Assembly (NCBI GenBank): GCA_013140465.1 | Contig: JABFST010000181.1 | Location: forward strand, 1-5,188 | DNA from: Methylococcaceae bacterium | GTDB lineage: Bacteria; Pseudomonadota; Gammaproteobacteria; Methylococcales; Methylomonadaceae | Reading direction: 5' to 3' | Length of the DNA stretch: 5,188 bases | Shown here: piece by piece, positions 1 to 5,188 of the stretch | How the letters are laid out: each line of letters begins with the position of its first letter | How positions within the stretch are numbered: the first letter of the stretch is position 1 | Notes under the pieces: model-generated | Databases searched by the model: none | Seen by the model: the letters and a program-made list of their open reading frames with translations, nothing else | What the model was told of the DNA's origin: nothing | Program-made: the position numbers and the translations under genes

Positions 1-1
1 G

Positions 2-2143
2 CGCATAGGCAACGGCATTGCAATGGCAGTGTGTTTGGATGCCAGCAACGAACTGCTGTTTTCGGAACGTTATGCGTGTCCGCATTGTGGCTACAACATT
101 ACGGAATTGGAACCGCGCATTTTTTCCTTCAACAACCCTAAAGGCGCGTGCAGCAGTTGTGATGGTTTGGGCGTTAGACAACATTTTGATGCCGAGCTGA
201 TTGTCCACAACCCCGACATCAGTTTGGCGGGCGGCGCAATACGCGGCTGGGATCGGCGCAACGCTTATTATTACCAAATGATTAGCGCCTTGGCGGCGCA
301 TTATGGCTTTGATTTGGAAGTGCCGTTTTCGGAGTTATCCAAAGAAGCCCAAGACATCGTGCTGTATGGCAGTGGCAATACCGCCATTGAATTTAAGTTT
401 ATGACTGGCTCGGGTGCGGTCAAAAAACGCAAGCAGCGTTTTGAAGGCATCATCGCCAATATGGAACGGCGTTATCACGAAACCGACTCACAGCTGGTGC
501 GCGATGAGCTGGCTAAATACCGTTCGCACAAACCTTGCAACGTCTGCGACGGCGCCCGTTTGAATGTCGCGGCGCGTAACGTGTTTATCGAGGGGTTGGC
601 TATCCATCAAGTCACGCGCTTTCCTATCCGCAAAAGTTTGGCGTTTTTTCAGCAACTCGCGCTGCCCGGGCAACGCGGGGAAATTTCCGTCAAAATCATT
701 AAAGAAATCCAAGAGCGGTTGGAGTTTTTGGTCAATGTCGGCTTGGATTATTTGACCCTAGACCGCAGTGCCGACACCCTTTCCGGCGGCGAAGCCCAAC
801 GCATCCGCCTTGCCAGCCAAATCGGCGCGGGCTTAGTGGGCGTGATGTATGTGTTGGACGAACCGTCGATAGGCTTGCACCAACGCGACAACCAACGGTT
901 GTTAAACACCTTGTTCCATCTACGCAATTTGGGCAATACCGTGATTGTGGTCGAACATGACGAAGATGCCATCCGCGCCGCCCAACATATCGTAGACATC
1001 GGCCCGGGTGCAGGCGTGCATGGCGGGCGTATTATTGCCCAAGGTTCTTTGGACGACATCCTGAATAACGCGGACTCGCTGACCGGACAATATTTATCGG
1101 GCAAAATTGGCATCGACATCCCCGCCACTTTAACCCCAGTCGATTCCAAGAAACTGATTACCGTGCGCAATGCCCACGGCAACAACTTAAAAAATGTCGA
1201 TATTAGCTTTCCGGTGGGTTTGCTGACCTGCGTGACGGGTGTGTCGGGTTCGGGCAAATCCACCTTAGTCAACGACACGCTATACAGCCACGCGGCACGC
1301 TTGATTAACCACGCCAGCATTATCCCCGCGCCTTGTGATGCCGTTGAAGGCTTGGAGCATTTCGACAAAGTGGTCGATATAGACCAAAGCCCGATAGGCC
1401 GCACCCCGCGTTCCAACCCCGCCACCTACACTGGCTTGTTTACGCCAATCCGCGAACTGTTTGCCGCCACACCCGAAGCGCGTTCGCGTGGCTATACACC
1501 CGGGCGGTTTAGCTTTAACGTTAAAGGCGGACGTTGCGAAGCGTGCAAAGGCGATGGCGTGATTAAAGTGGAAATGCACTTTTTGCCGGACATTTTTGTG
1601 CATTGCGATGCTTGCAACGGCAAACGCTATAACCGCGAAACCTTAGAAGTGCGCTACAAAGGCAAAACCATCAACCAAGTCTTGGATATGACGGTTGAAG
1701 ATGCCGAAGCTTTTTTCAGTGCCGTGCCGTCGTTAGCGCGTAAACTGCACACCCTCACCGAAGTGGGCTTAAGCTATATCACGCTGGGTCAAAACGCCAC
1801 CACGCTGTCCGGCGGCGAAGCCCAACGTGTAAAGCTGGCAAAAGAGCTGTCTAAACGCGACACCGGCAAAACCATCTATATTTTGGACGAACCCACCACC
1901 GGGCTGCATTTCCACGACATCAAACAACTGCTGGGCGTGCTGCATACCTTGCGCGACCACGGCAACACCGTGATTGTGATAGAACATAACCTGGATGTGA
2001 TTAAAACCGCCGATTGGCTGATCGACATGGGCCCCGAAGGCGGTGACGGCGGCGGCATGTTAGTCGCACAAGGCACGCCTAAGCAATTGTCGGAATGCGC
2101 CGAGTCGTATACGGGGCATTATTTGCGACGGTTTTTTGAGTAA
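2..2143 (+). CDS. uvrA: Excinuclease ABC subunit A (UvrA), 5'-truncated by window edge
   Basis: UvrA is the DNA-damage sensor of nucleotide excision repair. It is a cytoplasmic ABC-type ATPase dimer that loads UvrB at lesions. The frame is open from base 2, giving 713 residues against about 940 in E. coli, so roughly 230 N-terminal residues, including the first Walker A, lie outside the window. Numbering from the ATG at base 23 (internal, not the true start), I see a zinc module C19/C22/C43/C46, ABC signature LSGGEAQ at 253, Walker B VLDEPS at 277, second Walker [10 protein letters not shown] at 406-414, a second zinc module C505/C508/C528/C531, second signature LSGGEAQ at 595 and Walker B ILDEPTTG at 620. 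A further Cys pair, CNVC, lies between the first zinc module and the first signature. All visible catalytic motifs are intact, so the gene appears functional. No terminator with a T-tract follows it; the next 300 bases are repeats. The SOS-box region would be upstream of the window. Confidence 0.98.
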   Translation, partial: RIGNGIAMAVCLDASNELLFSERYACPHCGYNITELEPRIFSFNNPKGACSSCDGLGVRQHFDAELIVHNPDISLAGGAIRGWDRRNAYYYQMISALAAHYGFDLEVPFSELSKEAQDIVLYGSGNTAIEFKFMTGSGAVKKRKQRFEGIIANMERRYHETDSQLVRDELAKYRSHKPCNVCDGARLNVAARNVFIEGLAIHQVTRFPIRKSLAFFQQLALPGQRGEISVKIIKEIQERLEFLVNVGLDYLTLDRSADTLSGGEAQRIRLASQIGAGLVGVMYVLDEPSIGLHQRDNQRLLNTLFHLRNLGNTVIVVEHDEDAIRAAQHIVDIGPGAGVHGGRIIAQGSLDDILNNADSLTGQYLSGKIGIDIPATLTPVDSKKLITVRNAHGNNLKNVDISFPVGLLTCVTGVSGSGKSTLVNDTLYSHAARLINHASIIPAPCDAVEGLEHFDKVVDIDQSPIGRTPRSNPATYTGLFTPIRELFAATPEARSRGYTPGRFSFNVKGGRCEACKGDGVIKVEMHFLPDIFVHCDACNGKRYNRETLEVRYKGKTINQVLDMTVEDAEAFFSAVPSLARKLHTLTEVGLSYITLGQNATTLSGGEAQRVKLAKELSKRDTGKTIYILDEPTTGLHFHDIKQLLGVLHTLRDHGNTVIVIEHNLDVIKTADWLIDMGPEGGDGGGMLVAQGTPKQLSECAESYTGHYLRRFFE

Positions 2144-2182
2144 CTAGGCAAAACTGGGCTTCCCGTTTAAGCTGGGACAGTT

Positions 2183-2226
2183 TGGGTGTCGTTCGCTGAG
2201 CGGATGGGTGTCGTTCGCTGAGCGGA
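2183..2226. repeat. Perfect 22-bp tandem duplication
   Basis: Two identical 22-base units abut exactly (2183-2204 and 2205-2226). Each ends in GTCGTTCGCTGAGCGGA (2188-2204 and 2210-2226). That 17-mer is close to the reverse complement of the 17-bp units at 2257-2324, matching 14-15 of 17 bases. The second copy continues into GTCGAAGCGAA, so TTCGCT (2214-2219) and AGCGAA (2232-2237) form an imperfect palindrome. This resembles the dispersed 'TTCGACTCCGCTCAGCGAACGA' type of intergenic element that I recall from many environmental proteobacteria; that resemblance is from memory. Confidence 0.9.
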
Positions 2227-2256
2227 GTCGAAGCGAATCCCGCCGTCGGCTTCGGC

Positions 2257-2324
2257 TCCGCTCAGCCAACGGCTCTGCTCAGCCAACGACTCCGCTTAGC
2301 CAACGACACCGCTCAGCCAACGGC
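2257..2324. repeat. Four tandem 17-bp repeat units
   Basis: Four back-to-back 17-base units lie at 2257-2273, 2274-2290, 2291-2307 and 2308-2324. The consensus is (T/A)C(C/T)GCT(C/T)AGCCAACG(G/A)C, with only one to three differences between units. There are no spacers between them. They run in the opposite sense to the 22-bp pair upstream, so transcripts across 2188-2324 could fold into a long imperfect hairpin centred near 2240. The array lies wholly between uvrA and the antitoxin remnant and encodes nothing recognisable. Confidence 0.88.
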
Positions 2325-2352
2325 TACTCAGTCCCGCTTTAAGTGAGTAGCC
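2322..2352. repeat. 9-bp inverted repeat (hairpin)
   Basis: GGCTACTCA (2322-2330) is exactly complementary to TGAGTAGCC (2344-2352), with a 13-base loop. It sits on the end of the last 17-bp unit. No T-tract follows (CAAAACTG instead), so a classical intrinsic terminator for uvrA is unlikely. It may mark the boundary of the repeat element. Confidence 0.6.
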
Positions 2353-2378
2353 CAAAACTGCGTTTAAGATTTACAAGA

Positions 2379-2416
2379 CCGCCACCAACCCATAAATTCA
2401 GGTGGCGGGCGATAAT
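2379..2416 (+). promoter_or_regulatory. Possible operator/promoter ahead of antitoxin remnant
   Basis: CCGCCACC (2379-2386) and GGTGGCGG (2401-2408) are perfect 8-base inverted arms with a 14-base loop. A good -10 match, GATAAT (2411-2416), begins two bases after the right arm, but I see no convincing -35. Toxin-antitoxin operons are commonly autoregulated at palindromes overlapping the promoter, and the placement 33-62 bases before the ATG at 2441 fits that. The regulatory role is inference. Confidence 0.35.
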
Positions 2417-2440
2417 CACCGATTCATTTGGAGAACCGCC

Positions 2441-2640
2441 ATGTTTGTTACTCGTAAAATTATTGAAGATCCACAAAATGTGATTGCTATTCCATTGGAG
2501 TTTCGTCATCGCCGCACTGAAGTCATTTTTTTGCCTTAGATTCATCACCACAAACCGACAAACCAAGCACTGCAAAGCCGTCCTTGCTGTCTTTGGCGGG
2601 CTGTTGGGAAGGTGAAACACTGGAGCGCAGCCCGCAGTGA
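2441..2640 (+). pseudogene. Frameshifted small antitoxin-like gene (VapB/DUF2281-like)
   Basis: ATG at 2441 has a strong Shine-Dalgarno, GGAG at 2430-2433 with 7-base spacing. The reading frame stops after 32 residues at TAG 2537-2539, just past a run of seven T (2526-2532). Adding one base in that run joins it to a second open segment that contains KPSLLSLAGCWEGETLER and ends at TGA 2638-2640, giving about 66 residues. The N-terminal half (IPLEFRHRRTEVIFLP) and the SLAGCW.GE.L.R segment are the kind of sequence I associate with small AbrB/VapB or DUF2281-type antitoxins, whose family then continues as PQGxYE. Here Gly and Tyr positions appear to have become TGA, after which the frame reads NTELLNEG and stops at 2683-2685, overlapping the mntA start. 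I infer a decayed antitoxin. A sequencing error in the T run, or slippage, could explain the first break but not the two later stops. Confidence 0.55.
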
Positions 2641-2674
2641 GAATGAAACACGGAGTTGCTGAATGAGGGTAGCC

Positions 2675-3106
2675 ATGAGCGGTGATATTGAAAAACAAGT
2701 GGTGGCAATCATCCAAGCGCAAGCACCTGTTGACGCGGTTTATCTGTATGGCTCCCGCGCCAAACACACTGCTGGCAACAACAGCGATTGGGATATTGCC
2801 GTGATTTTTACCGATTACGAAACCGATCCGCTGGCGCGGGTGTTGCGCCCGCAAATGCTGGAAGCCGTGCTGGAACGGGAATTAAAACTGTACCAACAAA
2901 TCAGTGTGGTGGATTTGGAAATTGCGCCTATGTATTTGCAATACAGCATTTTAATGTCGGCGGTGAAATGGTACGACCGCAACGTGCCGCATGTGAAACG
3001 GGTTGAGCAAGGCATTTTGTCAAAATGGGAAAAGGATTATGAGAGATATTGCTTACGAACAAGCACTGCTGCGCCATCAACAGAAACCCCTGCGCATCTT
3101 GGCTGA
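2675..3106 (+). CDS. mntA: MntA-type nucleotidyltransferase antitoxin
   Basis: This is a minimal nucleotidyltransferase of the MNT family. In characterised MntA-HepT systems the enzyme transfers AMP from ATP to the active-site tyrosine of HepT and so neutralises it. The family signature GSX10DXD is complete. Counting from the ATG at 2675, it is G26-S27 followed by D38-W39-D40, with a third likely metal-binding Asp, D80, in VVDLEIAP. The length is 143 residues, normal for the family. The start at 2675 has GAGGG at 2665-2669 (5-base spacing). An in-frame ATG at 2663, with GGAG at 2652-2655, is equally possible and adds MRVA. The 3' end overlaps hepT by 68 bases. The last ~22 residues, read out of frame through hepT, are low in family-like character, so the overlap may reflect loss of an earlier stop. 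It is expected to be translationally coupled to hepT, antitoxin first. Confidence 0.88.
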   Translation: MSGDIEKQVVAIIQAQAPVDAVYLYGSRAKHTAGNNSDWDIAVIFTDYETDPLARVLRPQMLEAVLERELKLYQQISVVDLEIAPMYLQYSILMSAVKWYDRNVPHVKRVEQGILSKWEKDYERYCLRTSTAAPSTETPAHLG

Positions 3107-3470
3107 ATATAGCCTAGAAAATCCAGAGCTATGGACTGAGCGCGATTTTTTAGCCTTACAACGGGCGTTGCAGATTTATATAGAATCCTTCATTGGTATG
3201 GCGCGGTATTTTGTCCAGCAAAAATATCAGTTGTCACTTAGCCAATCACGCGAAGCCTTGGACGAGTTAAAAAGTCGCGGTGATTTATCTTTGTCGCAAC
3301 ATCAAGAACTCTTAAAAATCGTAGCTTTCCGCAATGTGCTAGTACACGATTATTTGGATGTAAACGATGGCATCGTCCAGACGGTGGTTGCCAAAAGACA
3401 GTACGCCATTATTGAAACCTTGCTGGCTGAATGGCGACAGGCGTTAGAGACTGTGAAAGAATTAACCTAA
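3039..3470 (+). CDS. hepT: HepT-type HEPN ribonuclease toxin
   Basis: This is a HEPN-domain RNase of the DUF86/HepT family, an all-alpha protein of 143 residues. The catalytic RX4HXY motif is intact as R98-N-V-L-V-H103-D-Y105, the same spacing as in the studied HepT proteins, where the tyrosine is the residue AMPylated by MntA. The likely start is ATG 3039, preceded by the purine-rich GGGAAAAGGA (3027-3036). A TTG at 3003 is in frame but would add 12 uncharacteristic residues. The product begins MRDIAYEQ and is mostly amphipathic helices. It is co-directional with and overlaps mntA, the standard antitoxin-toxin order. The toxin motif is not mutated, so with an intact MntA upstream the pair should be a working type VII toxin-antitoxin module. 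Role and target (RNA or tRNA cleavage) are known for the family, not shown here. Confidence 0.9.
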   Translation: MRDIAYEQALLRHQQKPLRILAEYSLENPELWTERDFLALQRALQIYIESFIGMARYFVQQKYQLSLSQSREALDELKSRGDLSLSQHQELLKIVAFRNVLVHDYLDVNDGIVQTVVAKRQYAIIETLLAEWRQALETVKELT

Positions 3471-3481
3471 GCTTGCTCATC

Positions 3482-3509
3482 GGAGTGAAAAAACATGTTT
3501 TTTCACTCC
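3482..3509. terminator. 28-nt perfect palindrome after hepT, possible terminator
   Basis: GGAGTGAAAAAA (3482-3493), CATG, TTTTTTCACTCC (3498-3509) is a perfect inverted repeat, starting 11 bases after the hepT stop. RNA would fold into a 12-bp stem with a CAUG tetraloop. The six T are inside the stem and not after it, so this is not a textbook intrinsic terminator in either direction. Position favours a transcript end or 3' stabilising hairpin; a protein-binding palindrome is the alternative. Confidence 0.5.
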
Positions 3510-3560
3510 TGTCTCTACTTAAAACAAAGGCTTACGAAAATAAAAAACACCTTTTTGTGA

Positions 3561-3605
3561 GTATTTGAAATACTTTGACAGTCTCTTTAGCCTTGATGCC
3601 ATAAA
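3561..3605 (+). promoter_or_regulatory. Candidate promoter with adjacent palindrome for exported-protein gene
   Basis: A perfect -35 consensus TTGACA (3575-3580) is followed, after 19 bases, by a weaker -10, CATAAA (3600-3605). Directly upstream lies GTATTT-G-AAATAC (3561-3573), a perfect 13-base palindrome that could be an operator or activator site. If used, transcription would start near 3612 and leave a leader of about 160 bases before the ATG at 3770. A second weak option is TATATG (3697-3702) with TTGTAT (3674-3679). Both are sequence matches only. Confidence 0.3.
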
Positions 3606-3627
3606 CAACCCCTAAAAACCACTGTTA

Positions 3628-3666
3628 CAAGTGCGCGTTTCGCGTTGCGGCACTTGCCGCTAGTGC
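3628..3666 (+). repeat. Overlapping inverted repeats in leader of exported-protein gene
   Basis: CAAGTGC (3628-3634) pairs with GCACTTG (3650-3656). The same right arm can pair downstream instead, as GCGGCA (3647-3652) with TGCCGC (3655-3660), or GCACT (3650-3654) with AGTGC (3662-3666). These structures are mutually exclusive. They sit between the possible promoter at 3575 and the start at 3770. I recognise no known riboswitch in them. Confidence 0.45.
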
Positions 3667-3769
3667 AAATCAATTGTATGCCTAGGCGCGTATTCCTATA
3701 TGATGGTGAATGAAAGGCTTAGGCTTTTCAACAACCACTTCCAATCACCGCAAAGGTAAACCAAATAGT

Positions 3770-4102
3770 ATGAATATCATTAAAAAAACAGCCCTCTCTG
3801 TATTTATGGCGTTTTCTTTAGGCGCGGTCAGCGCGACCGCTATCGCTGAAAATGCCGACGTTACCGCGACTATCGGGCATTTGGAAAAAGCAATTACGGA
3901 AGTGAACAACAGTGATTTTTCAGCAGCACGCCTGCATTTAAAAGCCACGCGTGGTGCGTCTGAAAAGATTGTCGGCCATGAAGACGTTGTCAAAAAAGCC
4001 ACTGACAGTGTGATTAAAGGCCAAATCTCAGCTAACTCTGGCGATGTTAAAAAATCAGCCGACGAGTTAAACAAAGCGTTAGCGTTGTATAAATCGTTAT
4101 AA
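3770..4102 (+). CDS. Small exported helical protein, function unknown
   Basis: I do not recognise a named family with certainty. The 110-residue product starts with a clear Sec signal peptide: N-terminal KK, a hydrophobic stretch to about residue 22, and an Ala-X-Ala site (A24-I25-A26) before E27. The mature part of about 84 residues is predicted all helical, has no cysteine, and is rich in Lys, Ala and Ser. It shows a weak internal repeat: NNSDFSAARLHLKAT (46-60) resembles NSGDVKKSADELNKAL (89-104), like a pair of TPR-type helical hairpins. Fold and size recall periplasmic helical-bundle proteins such as SmbP, but only three His are present, so a copper-binding role is not supported. ATG 3770 is chosen over the in-frame ATG 3710 because it places the signal peptide at the N-terminus; AAAGG lies 13 bases upstream, rather far. 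It is probably monocistronic, ending at the hairpin at 4114-4138. Confidence 0.8.
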   Translation: MNIIKKTALSVFMAFSLGAVSATAIAENADVTATIGHLEKAITEVNNSDFSAARLHLKATRGASEKIVGHEDVVKKATDSVIKGQISANSGDVKKSADELNKALALYKSL

Positions 4103-4113
4103 ACCGTTCATCA

Positions 4114-4138
4114 GTAGGGTGCGCTGTGCGCACCCTAC
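4114..4138. repeat. Perfect 11-bp hairpin, REP-like / possible terminator
   Basis: GTAGGGTGCGC (4114-4124), loop TGT, GCGCACCCTAC (4128-4138) is a perfect GC-rich inverted repeat, 11 bases after the stop at 4102. The GTAGGGTGCGC...GCGCACCCTAC type is a common dispersed intergenic palindrome in proteobacteria (from memory). No T-tract follows on either strand, so it more likely stabilises or attenuates transcripts than acts as a classical intrinsic terminator. Confidence 0.7.
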
Positions 4139-4174
4139 GCAAGGGCTGTAAACAGGCAGGGTTCAGCATAGCCG

Positions 4175-4309
4175 TCAACTCTGCACAATGCGTCCTTTCA
4201 AATCATTCAATACCCACCGCAGCAAATAATTGACAATCTTGTTTTCTTGCGCGAGGTGTGACCCAGAACTCCAGAGACGGCTTACGTTTTGCGCCGTGTT
4301 AAACCTTGG
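4175..4309 (-). other. Unexplained 44-codon open stretch without start codon, possible gene fragment
   Basis: On the minus strand a frame stays open from just after a TAG (4310-4312) to a TGA (4175-4177). Its translation is protein-like, with segments QNVSRLWSSGSHLAQENK and IVNYLLRWVLNDLKGRIV, the latter a plausible amphipathic helix. No ATG or GTG begins it, and I cannot name a family. It fills most of the gap between the exported-protein gene and hicB, where no other gene is visible. It may be the tail of a decayed gene or a chance open frame. Confidence 0.22.
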
Positions 4310-4332
4310 CTAGCCAACAAACAGGTACACTA

Positions 4333-4539
4333 ATGGAATTATCAGCTATTTTGACGCCCGCTGTTGATGGCGGTTATGTTGCTTTTAACCCTGAAACGGG
4401 CACTACAACTCAGGGCGAAAGCATTGAAGAGGCCCTCGCCAATCTTAAAGAAGCGACTGCGCTTTATTTAGAAGAGTTTCCGTTGTCCGTAAACGGTCGC
4501 CCGCTGCTAACGACCTTCCATATTCCTTCCCATGCCTAG
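4333..4539 (+). CDS. hicB: HicB family antitoxin
   Basis: This is a 68-residue antitoxin of the HicA-HicB type II system. The N-terminal partial RNase H-like fold characteristic of HicB is visible: a strand with GGYVAFNPE (about residues 13-21), then TQGESIEEALANLKEATALYLEE, the typical Q-G-(D/E)-(T/S)-xEEALxNLKEAxxLYLEE block. A separate C-terminal DNA-binding helix-turn-helix or ribbon-helix-helix domain is absent, so this is the short form, and how it binds its own operator is unclear. The start is ATG 4333 with AGG at 4323-4325. A TTG at 4306 in the same frame adds nine residues not typical of HicB. The last eight bases overlap hicA (ATGCCTAG at 4532-4539), so translation is probably coupled. 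No convincing promoter is seen immediately upstream. Confidence 0.92.
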   Translation: MELSAILTPAVDGGYVAFNPETGTTTQGESIEEALANLKEATALYLEEFPLSVNGRPLLTTFHIPSHA

Positions 4540-4750
4540 CTTGCCTGTTATTTCAGGCAACGAAACTGTAAGGGCATTGCAACGCCTTGGTTTTGTGGTT
4601 GTACGCCAACGAGGTAGCCATATTGTGCTTCGTAAAGAACATCAAGGTTGTGTTGTACCCAATCATCGTGAAATTAAAGTAGGGACGTTGGCTGGTTTGC
4701 TGAAACAAGCTGGCGTTTCGATTGATGACTTTATCAATGCCCTCAGATAA
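4532..4750 (+). CDS. hicA: HicA toxin, mRNA interferase (YcfA-like)
   Basis: This is a 72-residue dsRBD-fold toxin that cleaves mRNA and is inactivated by HicB. The family pattern is complete: SGNETVRALQRLGFVVVRQR, then G28-S29-H30, where His is the catalytic residue, HIVLRK, a strand with VVPNH, and the C-terminal IKVGTLAGLLKQAGVS followed by DDFINAL. Length and motif order are normal, with no sign of inactivation. The gene follows hicB with an 8-base overlap; antitoxin-first order is one of the two common arrangements. It runs convergently towards the thioredoxin-like gene, with only 18 bases between stop codons and no terminator visible there. Confidence 0.94.
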   Translation: MPSLPVISGNETVRALQRLGFVVVRQRGSHIVLRKEHQGCVVPNHREIKVGTLAGLLKQAGVSIDDFINALR

Positions 4751-4768
4751 AAAGCGTATTTCAAACCA

Positions 4769-5188
4769 TTATTTCAACAAAGGCTTAATCACCGCCAAAA
4801 TCTGTTCTTTGGTAAATTCGCCTGGATGCTGGTGGATAATCTGCCCTTGCGGGTTGACGACGACGGTATAAGGCACAGCATCAACCGAATTGCCCAGCTG
4901 TTGCGCCAAAGCCATGCCGTTGACGCCACTGATTAAGTTGGGGTAATTGACTTTCATCGCCGCCAAGTATTCTGCTACAGGTTCTTGGTCATCAATCGCT
5001 ATGCCGATAAATTGTAAGCCTTGTTTGCCGTATTGGCTTTGTAAGGCCATAAACTCGGGGATTTCTTTGCGGCACGGCGGACACCAAGTCGCCCAAAAAT
5101 TAATTACCAATAATTTGCCCTGCCATTCCTTGCTGCTATGCACTTTGCCGTCCACATCAGGGGCGCTAAATTCGGGTAAGGCTAAGGT
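4769..5188 (-). CDS. TlpA/ResA-like thiol-disulfide oxidoreductase, N-terminus outside window
   Basis: The open frame runs off the right edge; 139 residues are visible, starting TLALPEFSAPDVDGK. A GTG at 5153-5155 is in frame but internal, because the APDVDGK segment before it is typical of the TlpA/AhpC-TSA N-terminal strand. The redox motif W-C36-P-P-C39 (visible numbering) follows INFWATWC, and the cis-proline is P106 in AVPYTVVVN. IPEF after the CXXC and the central QGLQFIGIAIDD segment are standard for TlpA, ResA and CcmG relatives. Such proteins act in the periplasm, usually tethered by an N-terminal signal anchor, and reduce disulfides in cytochrome c maturation or copper-site assembly. 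The anchor would lie beyond 5188, so location and exact subfamily cannot be fixed. Confidence 0.93.
   Translation of the reverse strand, partial: TLALPEFSAPDVDGKVHSSKEWQGKLLVINFWATWCPPCRKEIPEFMALQSQYGKQGLQFIGIAIDDQEPVAEYLAAMKVNYPNLISGVNGMALAQQLGNSVDAVPYTVVVNPQGQIIHQHPGEFTKEQILAVIKPLLK

Noticed and set aside
2..23. uvrA as an N-terminally deleted pseudogene
   Set aside because: The frame is open to the first complete codon of the window, and the missing part is simply outside it.
748..1425. 225-codon open frame on the minus strand inside uvrA
   Set aside because: It lies entirely opposite a strongly conserved uvrA segment including the second Walker A, and its translation resembles no family; it is a complement-strand shadow.
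2257..2324. Tandem repeats considered as a CRISPR array
   Set aside because: The 17-bp units abut with no spacers, are too short for CRISPR repeats, and no cas gene is present.
2638..2646. UGA read as tryptophan or selenocysteine in the antitoxin remnant
   Set aside because: Other genes here use TGG for tryptophan and end normally with TAA, TAG or TGA. The frame is already broken upstream, and no selenocysteine-insertion structure was recognised.
2339..2854. 171-codon open frame on the minus strand
   Set aside because: It crosses the hairpins, the antitoxin remnant and the conserved mntA catalytic region, which explain the sequence better on the plus strand.
3003..3038. TTG start for hepT
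   Set aside because: It adds 12 residues with no family character; ATG 3039 has a purine-rich ribosome binding site and a typical HepT N-terminus.
4230..4252. TTGACA (4230-4235) as a promoter for hicBA
   Set aside because: No acceptable -10 lies 15-19 bases downstream, so the match is probably chance.
4306..4332. TTG start for hicB
   Set aside because: The added residues (MASQQTGTL) are not HicB-like, while ATG 4333 begins at the usual first strand.

Overview
The window looks like chromosomal DNA of a gammaproteobacterium. The UvrA sequence is close to the enterobacterial form and the gene style is compact. The two exported or redox genes and the dispersed palindromes remind me of Methylococcales or Thiotrichales, but that placement is an impression and not demonstrated.

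Layout. (1) 2-2143, plus strand: the 3' three quarters of uvrA, cut by the left window edge. (2) 2144-2440: a gene-free spacer filled with short repeats, namely a perfect 22-bp tandem duplication, four 17-bp tandem units in the opposite orientation, and two hairpins. (3) 2441-2640: a small antitoxin-like gene with an excellent ribosome binding site, broken by a frameshift at a run of seven T. (4) 2675-3470: an mntA-hepT toxin-antitoxin operon with 68 bases of overlap between the genes, followed by a 28-nt perfect palindrome. (5) 3510-3769: an AT-rich leader with a possible promoter and hairpins, then a small exported helical protein (3770-4102) closed by a perfect hairpin. (6) 4139-4332: a spacer holding an unexplained 44-codon open stretch on the minus strand. 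(7) 4333-4750: a hicB-hicA toxin-antitoxin pair with an 8-base overlap. (8) 4769-5188, minus strand: a TlpA-like thioredoxin-fold protein, cut by the right edge and convergent with hicA.

Taken together, two intact toxin-antitoxin modules and the remnant of a third antitoxin lie between two housekeeping-type genes, uvrA and a tlpA-like gene. This suggests a small accessory islet where such modules have been gained and lost. MntA is expected to silence the HEPN RNase HepT by AMP transfer onto its active-site tyrosine. HicB is expected to bind and block the mRNA interferase HicA. I found no clearly new system. The most unusual points are the broken antitoxin directly ahead of mntA-hepT, the dense repeat block, and the unrecognised exported protein with its long structured leader.
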